Source of the DNA: Phlebopus portentosus
Lineage: Eukaryota; Basidiomycota; Agaricomycetes; Boletales; Boletinellaceae
Length of the DNA: 64,000 nucleotides
Direction of reading: 5' to 3'
NCBI GenBank assembly: GCA_037892935.1
Contig: JAYXKI010000002.1
Coordinates: forward strand, 1,488,001-1,552,000
In this document: one piece after another, positions 24,537-35,136 of the stretch
Numbering within the stretch: the first letter of the stretch is position 1
How the letters are laid out: each line of letters opens with the position of its first letter
Translations under genes and position numbers: made by a program
The notes under the pieces: generated by a model
Databases searched by the model: none
Told to the model about the DNA's origin: nothing
The model's input: only the letters and a program-made list of their open reading frames with translations

Positions 24537-26475
24537 ATGAGTCCTGATACGTGCGGTGAATGCGGAGATGACTTCGTCTGGGATGCAGACGCGGGGTCAG
24601 CTGTCTGTCTCAATTGTGGGACTCTCCAGGATCCATCCCAGGTCGTGCTCGACTCTCACATAGAGCCAGAACACTCTGCTAAGGACACCGACTCTTTTTC
24701 GTTCTATCACCGCGTTACCCTCAAAAGCTTCCGCAATGCGCATGGCTGGGACCTCGCAGGCCAAGGCTCTCAGCCTGATATCGAAAGGAACAAGGTACGT
24801 GCGTGGTATGCGCGTGCTCTCAACCGGCTTCTAAGATTGCCTCGCAGATTGCCATGCGCGAATATATCTCTGCCCTAGCACACAGAATCGGACATCCTTC
24901 TCTGTCAGGCCGAACGCTCTTTCTTTTCGAATTGGCAATGGAACGGGGTCGATTTCGTTACGGCAAAAGAGCGCGTCTCGTGGCTGCCGCTTGCCTAGCG
25001 ATAGCTCTTCGCGAGAACCACAAGGGCGAAACCATCAGGGATATTGCAGTATGTCTTTCTCTTCGTTCTCTTAACATAATGCTTACTCAGCTTTACGTCA
25101 GTACGTCATAAATGATAGCCATATCGCTCTAGCCCGCATCCTCAAGTCTATCATATCGCTTCTTGATATCAAGCTCGATTCGGTTGATCCCAGCTGGCAT
25201 CTTCCACTCCTGCAAAAACATCTTGCCAGCCTTCTAGCCGGAAAGTCATCCATCTTACCCCGCCATCTGGTGAAGATCTTGAATGGTATCAATCTTCCCT
25301 CTGCCTTTCGGACTGCAGCATCACTTTCTGATTTGGTTACGCGGGCTGAAGTTACGGTCGGCTTGCCCTCTCCGCCTACCGCATGTGCACTTTGTATCGT
25401 TGCTCTGGAAGCCGAGGCTTCAAGTTCTTTGCCGCAGCTTGGGGAACTTGCAAGGGCGTTAGGAAGGAGATTTGAAGTGGGCAAGGAAGTCGTCCTGCGG
25501 CGATACAGAATTATTAGCGAATGCGTGGAAGGTTGGACCAATGAGATCCCATGGATAAAGGATGTGGGCTCCTCAGCGGGATGCAAGTCAGCTGCAAAAG
25601 CCGCGAAGAGAGCCAGAATTGCCAGGCGACTCAAGGATGCAATCCAATATCAGGAGAGTCTATGGAAAACTAGACTTCAAGCCAACAGTCCTTTGGCTGC
25701 TCCTTGCACCCATACTGAATTTGTGAGTTCATCCGGAATCAGTGTGAGCAGTAGAGTTGACACCGGAAGTGGCGATGAAGGCTTTGACTCTAAGGAGCCG
25801 CGGCCGCGGAAGCGGCGGAGGACGGGAATTATCGACAAAGCATCTCGTTTCCTTCTTTCTCCATTATACGCAGAGCCGTCACAGAGACGTACTATTGATC
25901 GGGTGGCCCCTCTAGACGTCACCACACATATTCTTACGTCCGAGGACCCTTCCCATAATCAGCCTCCGACACGTCTTCAACTACTTGCAGCGGTGAAAAA
26001 TGTCGACGATATCACGGATGAAGAGCTGTTTGGGGAAGGCGAACTCGAAAGCTTCCTGCGTACGACGGAAGAACGGGAGGTCCTCACTGAAGCTTGTGAT
26101 CGGGCCCGGGCGAAGACTAGTGATGACGCTTGTGCTACCGGAGAAGCACGCGTCAATCGTGCAGGGAAGGGCAGGCTCGAACGTGATTCGGCTTCTCGGA
26201 TGAATATCGAGGCTTTGGATCGCCTATTAAATGGACACGATTTGACCTGTTGGGCCCAGAACACGGACAAGGATGACGACGATGACGGCAATTGGGCTTC
26301 AAGTGGCTTCTTGCGGCAGATCATGACACAGGCTGGAGGGTCTGAGGATGGGAAGAGCGAAACAAGCTCGGAAGGCTGCGATGATCCACATCGTAGCGCG
26401 TCCCTTCAAACTGACGACGGCGGTGAGGTGCTCGGTCCTTGGAGGCCCTTATCGCCATCGCCAGGTGGGGGCTGA
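24537..26475 (+). CDS. TFIIB-family transcription factor, BRF1-like (RNA polymerase III TFIIIB subunit)
   Basis: Starts with a zinc ribbon, CGEC then CLNC at residues about 6-25, spaced as in TFIIB proteins. Two cyclin-like helical repeats follow (ISALAHRIGHPSLSGRTLFL, AACLAIALRENHKGETIRDI, then YVINDSHIALARILKS across the second intron). The second repeat includes LPRHLVKILNGINL and ALCIVALEAEAS. The C-terminal half has a nuclear basic patch (RPRKRRRTG) and an acidic block DDITDEELFGEGELESFLRT, which resembles the conserved BRF1 segment that binds TBP and BDP1. The last exon is unusually long and open to the TGA at 26473-26475. BRF1 recruits polymerase III to tRNA and 5S genes. The sequence is divergent, so BRF1 versus a lineage-specific TFIIB paralog is not settled. 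The intron before YVINDS uses the acceptor at about 25101. Confidence 0.72.
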
Positions 26476-29384
26476 ACAGCTTACTCAGAGAGCCTGGATT
26501 GCAAAATTCCACAATACGGATTTGGACACATACTTCCTCTTGGAAATTGGATTGTACTCACCCTGATGCCATGCGGCACTGTGGCGCCTATTTTACTATC
26601 TCTCCCAAACTCCTTGACGGGACCGCGTACGTTCGGACACAAGGAGCTTGACTTCAGCTATCGCATGCTGTCCGACAGCACGCCATCGCCCTCAAGTGTC
26701 TAATCAGTACATTGAGAAACTACTTTTCGTTGGACATTGTTTATCACAATATGTCATGTGAGTTCTCATGCTGTGCACTTATCACCGCTTGTTATTCAAA
26801 TTCAATAACTCCAGTTGCGTTCTATAGTTGTTGGTTGGCTTATATGAATCGAATTGAGTATCATACGTGTTTCAAACGGATTAGTGCAATGCGCTTCTTG
26901 TGCGACATTGGGTGAAATCTTCGATTGCTACTCTACCTCTTCCCGCATAGAAATCTCCTATGGCACCCTTCTTTAGGTCAAAGGGGCATCCTCGAGCATA
27001 CACATGACTCGAGTGACTCAACAGGGTGTCGATACTATCAAGTACTTGAGGCTACCCATTGAGTCAAGCCACTGTTGATTACGACTTGCCTTGATACGCG
27101 CCGGGAGAAGCTTAATATCAGATTCACTGAGGTCATGCGACGCGTCAAATGTCTCGGTCCGTTGCTTCTTTAGTGCGGATGAGGTGGCTTCCACGTAATT
27201 TCACCAGTCGCCGCTAGTAATGTGATTCAACGGTGGTTCGTCGCCCCTCATATCTAGGTCCGTTGAACAAAGTTATTTTCTCAAGGCCAAGTATGAAATC
27301 AACGCAGGTGACACACTCGTGCTCGTCCTCGAGGCAAAAAGTTGCCTAAGAGATACAGTCTCAGTCCGCCCAGAGCTGCCCCGTCTCATCGTTACGTTTT
27401 TCGGCCTCTTGCTTCCGCTTCTTGCTTGGCCTTCACACCCGGATCTTGCAAGCTCTATCAGAACTCAGAATTCTGGAGGATTCACTACTTTGGTAGGCGT
27501 GCGAGAGTGGTTTCGTCTGCCATCCGCGAGACTGTCGAAGTAAGATTTCCTTAGTGCACGGCGGAAACTCGGACTTGTCTAGGTGAAATACCTGCTTTTG
27601 CTATCGCAGGTGCACTATCAAACGCTGCTTTGTCCGCGAGCAGAGAGAGGACTCTCATGCGAGAGTCTCGGGACTGATGGCTTCGGGTGAAGCAAGGGAC
27701 GAGAAGCTCGGTCTGAAGCGCGAAGAAGCTGAGAATCCGCGCTATTTTCGGAACCAGCTGATTCCTCCGACGGATTTGGCGGCCAGGGATGGCGCGTGTG
27801 GGGTATTGATACGGTTGGAACTGAATGCAATTCATAATCATCTGTGGGTACTTGACTGCCTTGAGGAGCTGGGGAATATGATGATGACTGCGGGGAAGAA
27901 AAACATGAGACAACCCTCATTGACGGTGCGATCCTAGGTATGATTACTCGACCCGCGCTCTGCTCGGTTATGCAAAGCAAATGCCTTTAATTGAGTACAG
28001 GGATGGCGTTAATCAGCATGGAAGCTCATGTCCCTCCTCCGCAAATTTTCTGGTGCCGAAGATGAATCTAATTCTAATTGACCTTATGCACGGTTTATCG
28101 GTACCCTGGAGGCTGGTACTACAGGAGTGGCTAGGTACGATCCTGATTGATTTCGTCACTGGTCCTGGTCCTCGGGAAAGCCTGCTTTCTCAATCAAGTT
28201 TTCATCACGAGCCTCCTATTGGAAGCCGCATCCAGGGCTTTGCATCTAGCCCGCAAGAGTAGCAAGACGTCAGAAATATAGTTAGCTTCCGCGCGTTTCT
28301 CAAACGCCTTCACATTATGTGAGTCACAAAGGTACTCACGTCTTGCCTCATGACTTTCTATCTCATTCTTGTATCTGTACCCATTTGTCTGCTGATTTTC
28401 CTCCCTCGTAGGCTTTCTCACCCTGTTTGTTTAAGCGTACAAGTAGCCGTTCTGAAATTAGTCAGCGCTGAACAGAACCTTGTGTTATCATCTACGTGGA
28501 AGTATTTTATGCAGAGCCAAGATGATGTCCGAGACAGCCGCCTTCCAAAAGTGTTGGCAACGCTAGCCATATCCACGCACGCCAGGATTGATTTAGCCTG
28601 ACGACCCGAGAAGTTGGATGGGCTAGGGAAACGGAGTGATTCATCGGAGGATCTATGTGAGAGTGTATCAGGTCTCTGTACCAGATCCCGCTCACAAGGG
28701 ATGGACATCTGACTACTTGATAGAGGGCTGTGAAGGAGTACGAAAAGGTAGGTCGGAAGGGAGGAACAAAGAGGCGGAAATTGAACTCTGTTTTATTTCT
28801 GAATGAATTTGTGCCCAGGATGGAAAGGAAATTTTTGTCAAGATCCGAGGCATTTTTTTTGAGTTTCCGTGTGTCGGGTGGGTTGCTAGAATGCGCGAAT
28901 AAATAGATTATCCGCCACGTCTTTTTTGTTGAGATGGCGATCAAAAAGCTATTGATACACGAGTCCACCACCCTCCATGCTGTGGGCATGATGCGAGTAG
29001 TAGAGGACGTCGAGCATGGTACGGAAGGAGATGGCGTGGAGGAGTGACTAATGAGTCATGTCTGAAGAGGAAGTGTCGGTACCCGATGAGGAAATATGCG
29101 GAGAAAGAGGTTATTCAGAAAAGGCAAGAGTTCTTGACGGAAATAGGGACAACTTCCGTTCCGTTAGGCCAAGCGATGCATGTTTTTAAACATCAATAAA
29201 TAAGTAAAATATCATGTGCCGGTAATTCTTCGCGAGAATTAATATTCCAACCGGGCCACACAATGTCGCACTCAATACAAAAAGGCCCTCCTCACTCTCC
29301 ACTTTCCATCCAGTACATCCGACTCCTCCCTCTTCACTTCCACTAGCCCTCTTCAGAAAATAAAGCGGTAGACACAGTGCCACC
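26476..29384. other. Gene-poor 2.9 kb region, no recognisable gene
   Basis: The longest stretch without a gene I can support. Open frames exist (for example 27677-27937 plus and 28507-28989 minus), but none has recognisable motifs, good intron signals or a protein-like start. Three TGACTC/TGAGTCA-type sites cluster at 27005-27066, and a single ACGCGT lies at 27140-27145. The region could hold a long non-coding RNA, a decayed gene or just spacer. Confidence 0.5.
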
Positions 29385-29849
29385 ATGTCGCATCTCTCGC
29401 AACCTGGTTTACCCGCCTCCTTCGATCCGTTCAAGACGCACCCCTTCACGTATGTGTCTCACTCTTCGTGGCTCGTTACTATACACGTGCTGACACGGTA
29501 TTCTAGTAACATAAGTCGCGCACCGCAGCCCATGCCTGCGCCGAATCCATACCCACGTCCAGTGCCAGTGTATCAGGCATATGACACGCAACAAGCACCA
29601 TCGGCACCAATGGCACCGTCATCGTTGCCGACTGCCCAGACACCCGTGCTCTCCCCCCAGCCACAGCGCGCCTCGCCACCGATGAACGGGTCACCGATCG
29701 CGACGCGACACGTCTTTGAGCCATTCAAGCTCGAGCGTGCGTCGCCGGAGCTGCAGGACGTGCTTGCGAAGAAGGGTTCGAAAAGCCCGAGTACACGGTC
29801 CCCGGGCACAGCAGCGAATGACGCAAAGAACGGGAGGAAGATGAAATGA
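29385..29849 (+). CDS. Small Pro-rich conserved hypothetical protein
   Basis: Two exons. The start at 29385 sits in a strong context (CACCATGTC). The first exon reads SHLSQPGLPASFDPFKTHPF. After an intron the frame continues NISRAPQPMPAPNPYPRP, a Pro/Ala-rich disordered middle, then a more conserved end VFEPFKLERASPELQDVL and a basic tail ending in KNGRKMK with TGA at 29847-29849. No domain is recognisable; repeated short FEPFK/FDPFK pieces near both ends are notable. Similar small proteins occur in other mushroom-forming fungi as far as I recall. Function unknown. Confidence 0.7.
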   Translation: MSHLSQPGLPASFDPFKTHPFTYVSHSSWLVTIHVLTRYSSNISRAPQPMPAPNPYPRPVPVYQAYDTQQAPSAPMAPSSLPTAQTPVLSPQPQRASPPMNGSPIATRHVFEPFKLERASPELQDVLAKKGSKSPSTRSPGTAANDAKNGRKMK

Positions 29850-30263
29850 AATGTACGAGTCGCGCGGTTCGAGCGTACGACTCGTCATTTGTATTACCCG
29901 TTGTGGATCACGACCTCTCACGATTATACCTTTTGGTATGTATATCTCTACTGCATCTGATTCGTCGATATCTGATGAGGATGTACTTCTCCACAGACGT
30001 TGCATTTCATACCTGTTTCTTGATTTCAAATCCAGACATGCAGATTTTCATGCCTTGGGCCTTGACGATCGTCGTCCGTTTCATCCCTTTGATCACTGTG
30101 ATGCAGGTCGCGTGCTCTGTGCTTTCGTTCCGGTGTCATCCGTATCTCTTACGGTCGTTTCCATTGGACCAAATATTATTTCTCTCTTCGCACCTTGCTG
30201 CCGGAAAATTCAATGTAATTCTATTCTACAAATCACGTTTCTTGCTTTTCCCTCCTCATCTCA
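29850..30263. other. Intergenic spacer, no gene seen
   Basis: The 3' flank of the small Pro-rich gene and upstream region of NTAQ1. It is T-rich on the plus strand, which creates overlapping open frames without protein features. Confidence 0.55.
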
Positions 30264-31198
30264 ATGTCATCATCGTTTTCTGCCGAGGAAACTGAGACAT
30301 TTGTAACAATCCGATGTCCCCCACCATTATTACCTGTCGATCGAGTGTACACTGCAAATTACTGTGAAGAGAATATTTACTTGCTTGTTAAAAGATTTCT
30401 CCAAGACGAGCAACTGCGTGCCCGTTGGAGTGTCTATACCGTCTTCATTTCAAACAACACGCGCACTGTGCGGGATATCCTCGATGCATTCAATACGCTC
30501 ACAGCATAACCTGAAGGACTAACTGGCTTTGGCAGGTGGCTCTGTGGGGCCAGAAAATACGCGAAGACGTCGTGGTTTGGGACTATCATGTCATCCTCGC
30601 GCTGAAACCAAGGGTCAGCAGAACGTCGACGGGCCGTGAGTTTGGGCGTGATGGCGAGCTAGAGGACGGGTCAGTATCGGTGCCAGTACTGACAGGGTCG
30701 CACACTTGGATCTATGACCTTGACACCCGACTCGACGTGCCATGTCGCTGGGAAGACTACGTCAAGCGGACGTTCCCATATTCAACGCCTGAGGCGGCCG
30801 AGGTTGGGTGGACAATTCCAGATACGTATTGGAGGTATATATAAACACGTGTTAGCGCGTCGTGGTTAAGATGTTTTTCTTTATCCAGTCATTTCCGTAT
30901 CGTTGAAGGTGAAGAGTTCCTCGAGTGTTTCGCTTCGGATAGATCGCATATGGTACGGTATAAAATAAGAAATGACAGCGAGGGCCTAATTGATGCCTAC
31001 TCCCTCCAGCTTGTTCCCGGATCTGATCCACCTCACTATCAATCTCCCGAGCCTCCATACCCGCCTATCGTAGGAACGAAAGCGGCCGCATCCGGCATAA
31101 CGAATAACCTGATGAGCCATTTTGTATGCATGGACGTCGAAAATAGAGAGATTGGAAGAGTGCTAACACTAGAACAAGTCAAAGAGTTATTTAATTGA
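30264..31198 (+). CDS. NTAQ1: Protein N-terminal glutamine amidohydrolase
   Basis: Converts N-terminal glutamine of proteins to glutamate, the first step of the Arg/N-degron path for Gln. The catalytic triad positions are all visible: Cys in NYCEENIYLL (codon 30363-30365), His in VVWDYHVIL (30587-30589) and Asp in WIYDLDTRLDVPC. The downstream blocks HFRIVEGEEFLECFASDRSH and SPEPPYPPI also match the family, and the protein ends in EQVKELFN. Exon 1 ends at 30467 and exon 2 starts at 30536, keeping phase. The last intron (30953-31009) is 57 bases long and has no stop in frame, so keeping it only adds 19 residues. Compared with human NTAQ1, the fungal protein has an insertion of about 25 residues between the His and Asp blocks. 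Confidence 0.93.
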
Positions 31199-31389
31199 GA
31201 TTATTTCAGATTTCTTATATTTCTTATATTGCTTGTGTGTACATGTTTGGTACGACGTGACGAGCCACTCAGGGTTTCCATTCTATCCTTCCAACTCAAA
31301 CTTTGCTGCCACTCAGTGGCCGGCACGCGCCTCATATCATTCATCTTAGTTTTTCTGTACATTTCATTATAATTCCTCTGTCTCTCGCA

Positions 31390-32949
31390 ATGTCTACACC
31401 TGCGTCGCCTGCGCATTTTGTGATGAATGGGCGGTCGCGCTCTCAAAACAACTCATCGCCCTACCCACCCAGCGGCACCGACAGTGCAGCGCAATCAGAG
31501 CATGGCGAGTCCAATGGACAACAGGGCGTGACGTCTGCGCAAAATAGCGAATATGTCGGGGCTGGTCCGTCGAGTGGCGCGGTGAATGGTCATACAACGT
31601 ACGCGTGTTTGTTTCTTTCAAATCATTCCTGTGTCCATGTTGATGTTGGGCTCTGGTTTTCCGACCAATCTTGCAATACAAATATCGTTTCTGACTGTCT
31701 CTGTTTTTTTTTTTTTTTGTTCACTTAGTGCTGTGTATGGTCCTTCGCTAAATGACCAGATTATTGACCATCTATACAATGCTGGCTTTCAAATGGGTGT
31801 ACGTACCACTCACTCCTTTGACTCCTTAAACTCACGTGCACAAATTATTTTTAGCAATATGCGGACACACTTCTGGTATGTTGATTCCCTGTTCGTGTGC
31901 GGTAATTCATCACTTTTGCTTGTTTGCCATCATTCCTCTAGCATGCCCATGGCCACCGATACCAATTGCACGCTCTTGTTCTTTCTCGATCGCCGTATCT
32001 AGCGCATCTGATAGCAGCAACTCCCAAGACAGGCGGTATGCACAGTATATATGTGCCTCTTGATAGTTACCCAGAGATTACGGACCAGGTACGTCTTTCA
32101 ACAGTGAATGAAGGCTGAAATGAATGTTAAATTTTTCTACAGGGATTCGCAGTAGGTAATAACTTCCAGCGACGCATTGTATTCAGAGTTTTAACTTCAT
32201 CCCTTCCCTGCGAATCAGCGCTAGGCTATCTTTACTCATCCGTATCCTTGAATAATTTGACGCCATTGAATGCACGCGCGGTCCTTTCAGCCGGGTGCCT
32301 ACTTGGTGGAATGGAAGAACTCTGCAGCTGTGCTTATCAGGCGTGCCGTGAATCGATCAGTGTCGACACTGTCAATGAATGGGTCGATTTCGTGGACAGT
32401 CTGTCCCCAAGCGACGGTAGTGCGACACCATCTGAAGTGCAGCATCGTCCGAACATTCTAGGGCCTTATGCAGACCTACTCCGCTCGGATGTGTTTAATT
32501 ACCTGGTCGTTACGCTTCCGAGCGTATTGGATGTGCACTCTACTACAGGCAACGGGCGCGACACACTCTTGGGAATATTCTCGCGACTCGGTAAGATCGG
32601 ATGAATATGCACTGGCGGACCTTTTTCGCTGATATGATAATATACTAGGATTCGATCTCTTCAAGAGCGCAATTGAATCGTCCATGTTCCAGATAGGTGA
32701 GTTCTGACGACAGAGGGCTTCTACGCGGTCCGTAACGGTGATACTGACGCACGCTTCCCGTGTTTCTGCCGCTCAGGAACTGACCAGGAACGGTTCCGCT
32801 TTGCGAAGTCTGCGATTGAATTGCGAAAACGGACACGCGGGCAAGGCGTGGACGAGGCAGTCGTACTTGCGTTTGGGGGAGGACATTCAGGAAGCGCCGT
32901 GCACGTGACGCGCAAGACGAAGAAAAAGGCGTTGTACAAGGTTGGCTGA
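31390..32949 (+). CDS. BTB/POZ domain protein, possible Cullin-3 adaptor or scaffold
   Basis: After a Ser/Asn-rich N-terminus of about 60 residues (MSTPASPAHF...), the exons give YGPSLNDQIIDHLYNAGF, QYADTLLHAHGHRYQLHALV and LSRSPYLAHLIAA. This is the core of a BTB fold, with its typical D-x-x-L-H...YQLHALVLS motif. A helical BACK-like region follows (NARAVLSAGCLLGGMEELC, VNEWVDFVDSL, SDVFNYLVVTLPSVL). The last exons read GTDQERFRFAKSAIELRKR and end in KKKALYKVG, stop at 32947-32949. An intron near 31720 contains a run of 15-16 T. BTB proteins dimerise and often bring substrates to Cullin-3 ligases; no substrate domain is recognisable here. Confidence 0.82.
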
Positions 32950-33778
32950 ATGTACTCACCATATGCATAATTCCGTCTGAATACATGAGTGGGAGTAGAA
33001 TTCTGTTTAATTAAATGGTTCCGCTGCATGGCATTTGCACAGCTCACCCTTGCGACAATCGCAAACCGTCCAAGAGTTCACCAGCAACCTCGTTTTATTT
33101 TAGAGTGATGATATGTGTTCAATCAAGCCAGCTAATGCATAATAGACTGACCGACATGGGAGACGCACGGTTAACGCACGTGAACTCGACTCGGGGGACA
33201 GGCAAATAGACGCGTCGAAAACGCGACGCGTCCAGAGTCCGCGAGCGAGTGCCTGATCGGAGTGAACTGCTTTTGAAGAGGAGCGAAGAGTTGGGACCCC
33301 GTTCTCACTGGCTGGTGCGAATTGATCGGCATCTTATTACTACTCCTTATTCCTCGGCGCCTTGGCCATCAGGAGATCTCAGGATTATCAGCAAACAATG
33401 GTTTATCGTTTCCCTGAGGCCAAGGGAACACGAGAGGGTAAGCTGGCTGACTGGGGTCGGCTCTTTCGGCAAGATGGAACAATGACGGGAACGGTCCATC
33501 CGGCCGAGCGGGGAGCCCACAGGAACTGACCGGAATAAGATGATTGCATGTATATCCATACAAATTGCTGACGAGCTCGCGGACCAGACCCCAATTTCGT
33601 GGCTTTCTGGCTTTTTGCCACCGTCAAATCTAAAGCTTAAGAGGGGAGGGATGAACTCGCAAAGCCTAAAGCGTGTGCGACTCTCGAATCGCTGAGGCGT
33701 CCCTCCCTGGCCGGTGCAGTGACTGTCGCTGATACTATACGAGCTGCAGCTGTCCGAACGCTGCGATAGCCTGAGTGG
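32950..33778. promoter_or_regulatory. Intergenic region with CACGTG and an inverted pair of ACGCGT boxes
   Basis: CACGTG lies at 33177-33182. ACGCGT lies at 33210-33215 and 33226-33231, forming a 9-bp perfect inverted repeat (33209-33217 and 33224-33232) around a 6-base AAAACG loop. These are candidate bHLH and MBF sites for the downstream DUF6593-like gene, about 550 bases from its ATG. A long minus-strand frame (33347-33970) here shows no protein features. Confidence 0.45.
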
Positions 33779-34848
33779 ATGTCGCCGCCGTACGATCTGT
33801 ATTTTACAGCGAGCCCGACAGCTAATCCTAGACAGGTAAGTATAGAGTTTTGAAATAGAGCCGTGGCCGTGGCCGTGCCGTTCCCTCGCGATCGGGTGCT
33901 GCTCGCGTCCGTTCTCCCCCTCTCGCCAACAAAGGCTTAATGAATCCTCGCTATGTACACAGTGCATCATCCTGGGCGAAGACGTCGAGCCTATTTTCTA
34001 TCGCTTCGAGGTACCCAAGCCACCTTCTTCTCTCTCTCTCTCTCTCAGCCAATGACCGCTCATTTCGAAACTCGTTCTCCTCGCAGACCCCGGAGGTGTT
34101 CATGACGAACAAGAGAACGACGGTGAGAGTCTAAAGCGGATCGACGCTGTCAAACCGCCATCGCAATTTATCTCTCGGTCGATCAATTCTAACGCTTAAT
34201 TGCCTATTATTTTTATTATCCTCCTCCTTGCTGGTCCAGGTTTACCGAAATCAAGATGAGATGGTCGCCGTCTTCGACTGGAGCACCGACTTGTACCTTG
34301 GTCTTTGTACGGTCAAGGACAGACAGCCCTTTGCAATGGCTATGCTCGTCCTCCCGGGCTCAACTCCCAGGCAAGTCCTTAAGCCCGCATTCATTCAACT
34401 ACAGCTTCCCCCTTTCCCCCTGCTGCCTTCCGGAGAAGACGATGCTAATCGTCCGCCTCCCTCGTAGCTCTCGGGCTTTTTTTCTCAACGGAGCGAAATT
34501 CGAATGGCGTAGATTACGGGAAGACCAGCTGAATTACGATGTGAGTGCGTGCACCTCGCTCTTTCGTCCTCGCCCCCGATATTAACGGGTGGCTCTCCTG
34601 TTACCCCTTGCTTCCTTTGATGGCTCGTCTCGAAACCGTTGACTATCCTGGCTCTTCAGTTATACCATGCCCCTCAAAATCAGAATGGCCCTGGCGTCCG
34701 GATCGCATCCTTCCGCACTGTCGACCAAGCGACCCCACTTGGTCCAGCACACGGTTTCTTACAATATAATTTCGTACAGCCTGCTCTTCTCCTCGAGGCT
34801 CTCCTTGCGTTGAGCCTAAATCGTTGGCTCGACATGCACGCCATGTAA
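33779..34848 (+). CDS. DUF6593-like basidiomycete protein
   Basis: Six exons: MSPPYDLYFTASPTANPRQ, then CIILGEDVEPIFYRFE, then TPEVFMTNKRTT, then VYRNQDEMVAVFDWSTDLYL onward, then SSRAFFLNGAKFEWRRLRED, then LYHAPQNQNGPGVRIASFRT onward. The pattern of an intermolecular-contact or 'tubby-like' beta sheet (query phrase 'vfDWs', then 'F..ng..f.W') and the C-terminal LLEALLALSLNRWLD helix match the DUF6593 family, which is expanded in mushroom-forming fungi and has no known function. The fourth intron begins with GC instead of GT (34371-34372). Another intron carries a (TC)n tract near 34028-34046. Stop TAA at 34846-34848. Confidence 0.75.
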
Positions 34849-35136
34849 AGCGACGTCATAGATGTGTACTATCAGCGTAATCGGTAGGGCTGCGCAAGTC
34901 GTTTTGGTATTTTTTTCTTCTTTTTCTTTCTTCCTATTTGGTCACGACAATTGAACGGAAAAGAAAGCAATGAGAATATATTATTACTAGAAAGATAACG
35001 AAAGCTTGGTGCACAGACAATATTCCCTAAAATATGAGCAAGAAATGATAACTAGTCCATATGTCAATACAATCATACGAACTATGAACTCAAAATGCAT
35101 AGAGTACTCTGGAGGTATCACACACGACATGGGCGC

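Noticed and set aside
25098..25634. Open frame antisense to the TFIIB-like gene
   Set aside because: It is the complement of a clear coding exon with conserved cyclin-fold motifs.
28507..28989. Minus-strand frame of 160 codons in the gene-poor region
   Set aside because: No motif or good start context, and the flanks show no convincing splice pattern.
33347..33970. Long minus-strand open frame of about 207 codons in the 33 kb spacer
   Set aside because: No recognisable domain, biased composition (Arg/Ser/His), and it overlaps the first exons of the DUF6593-like gene on the other strand.
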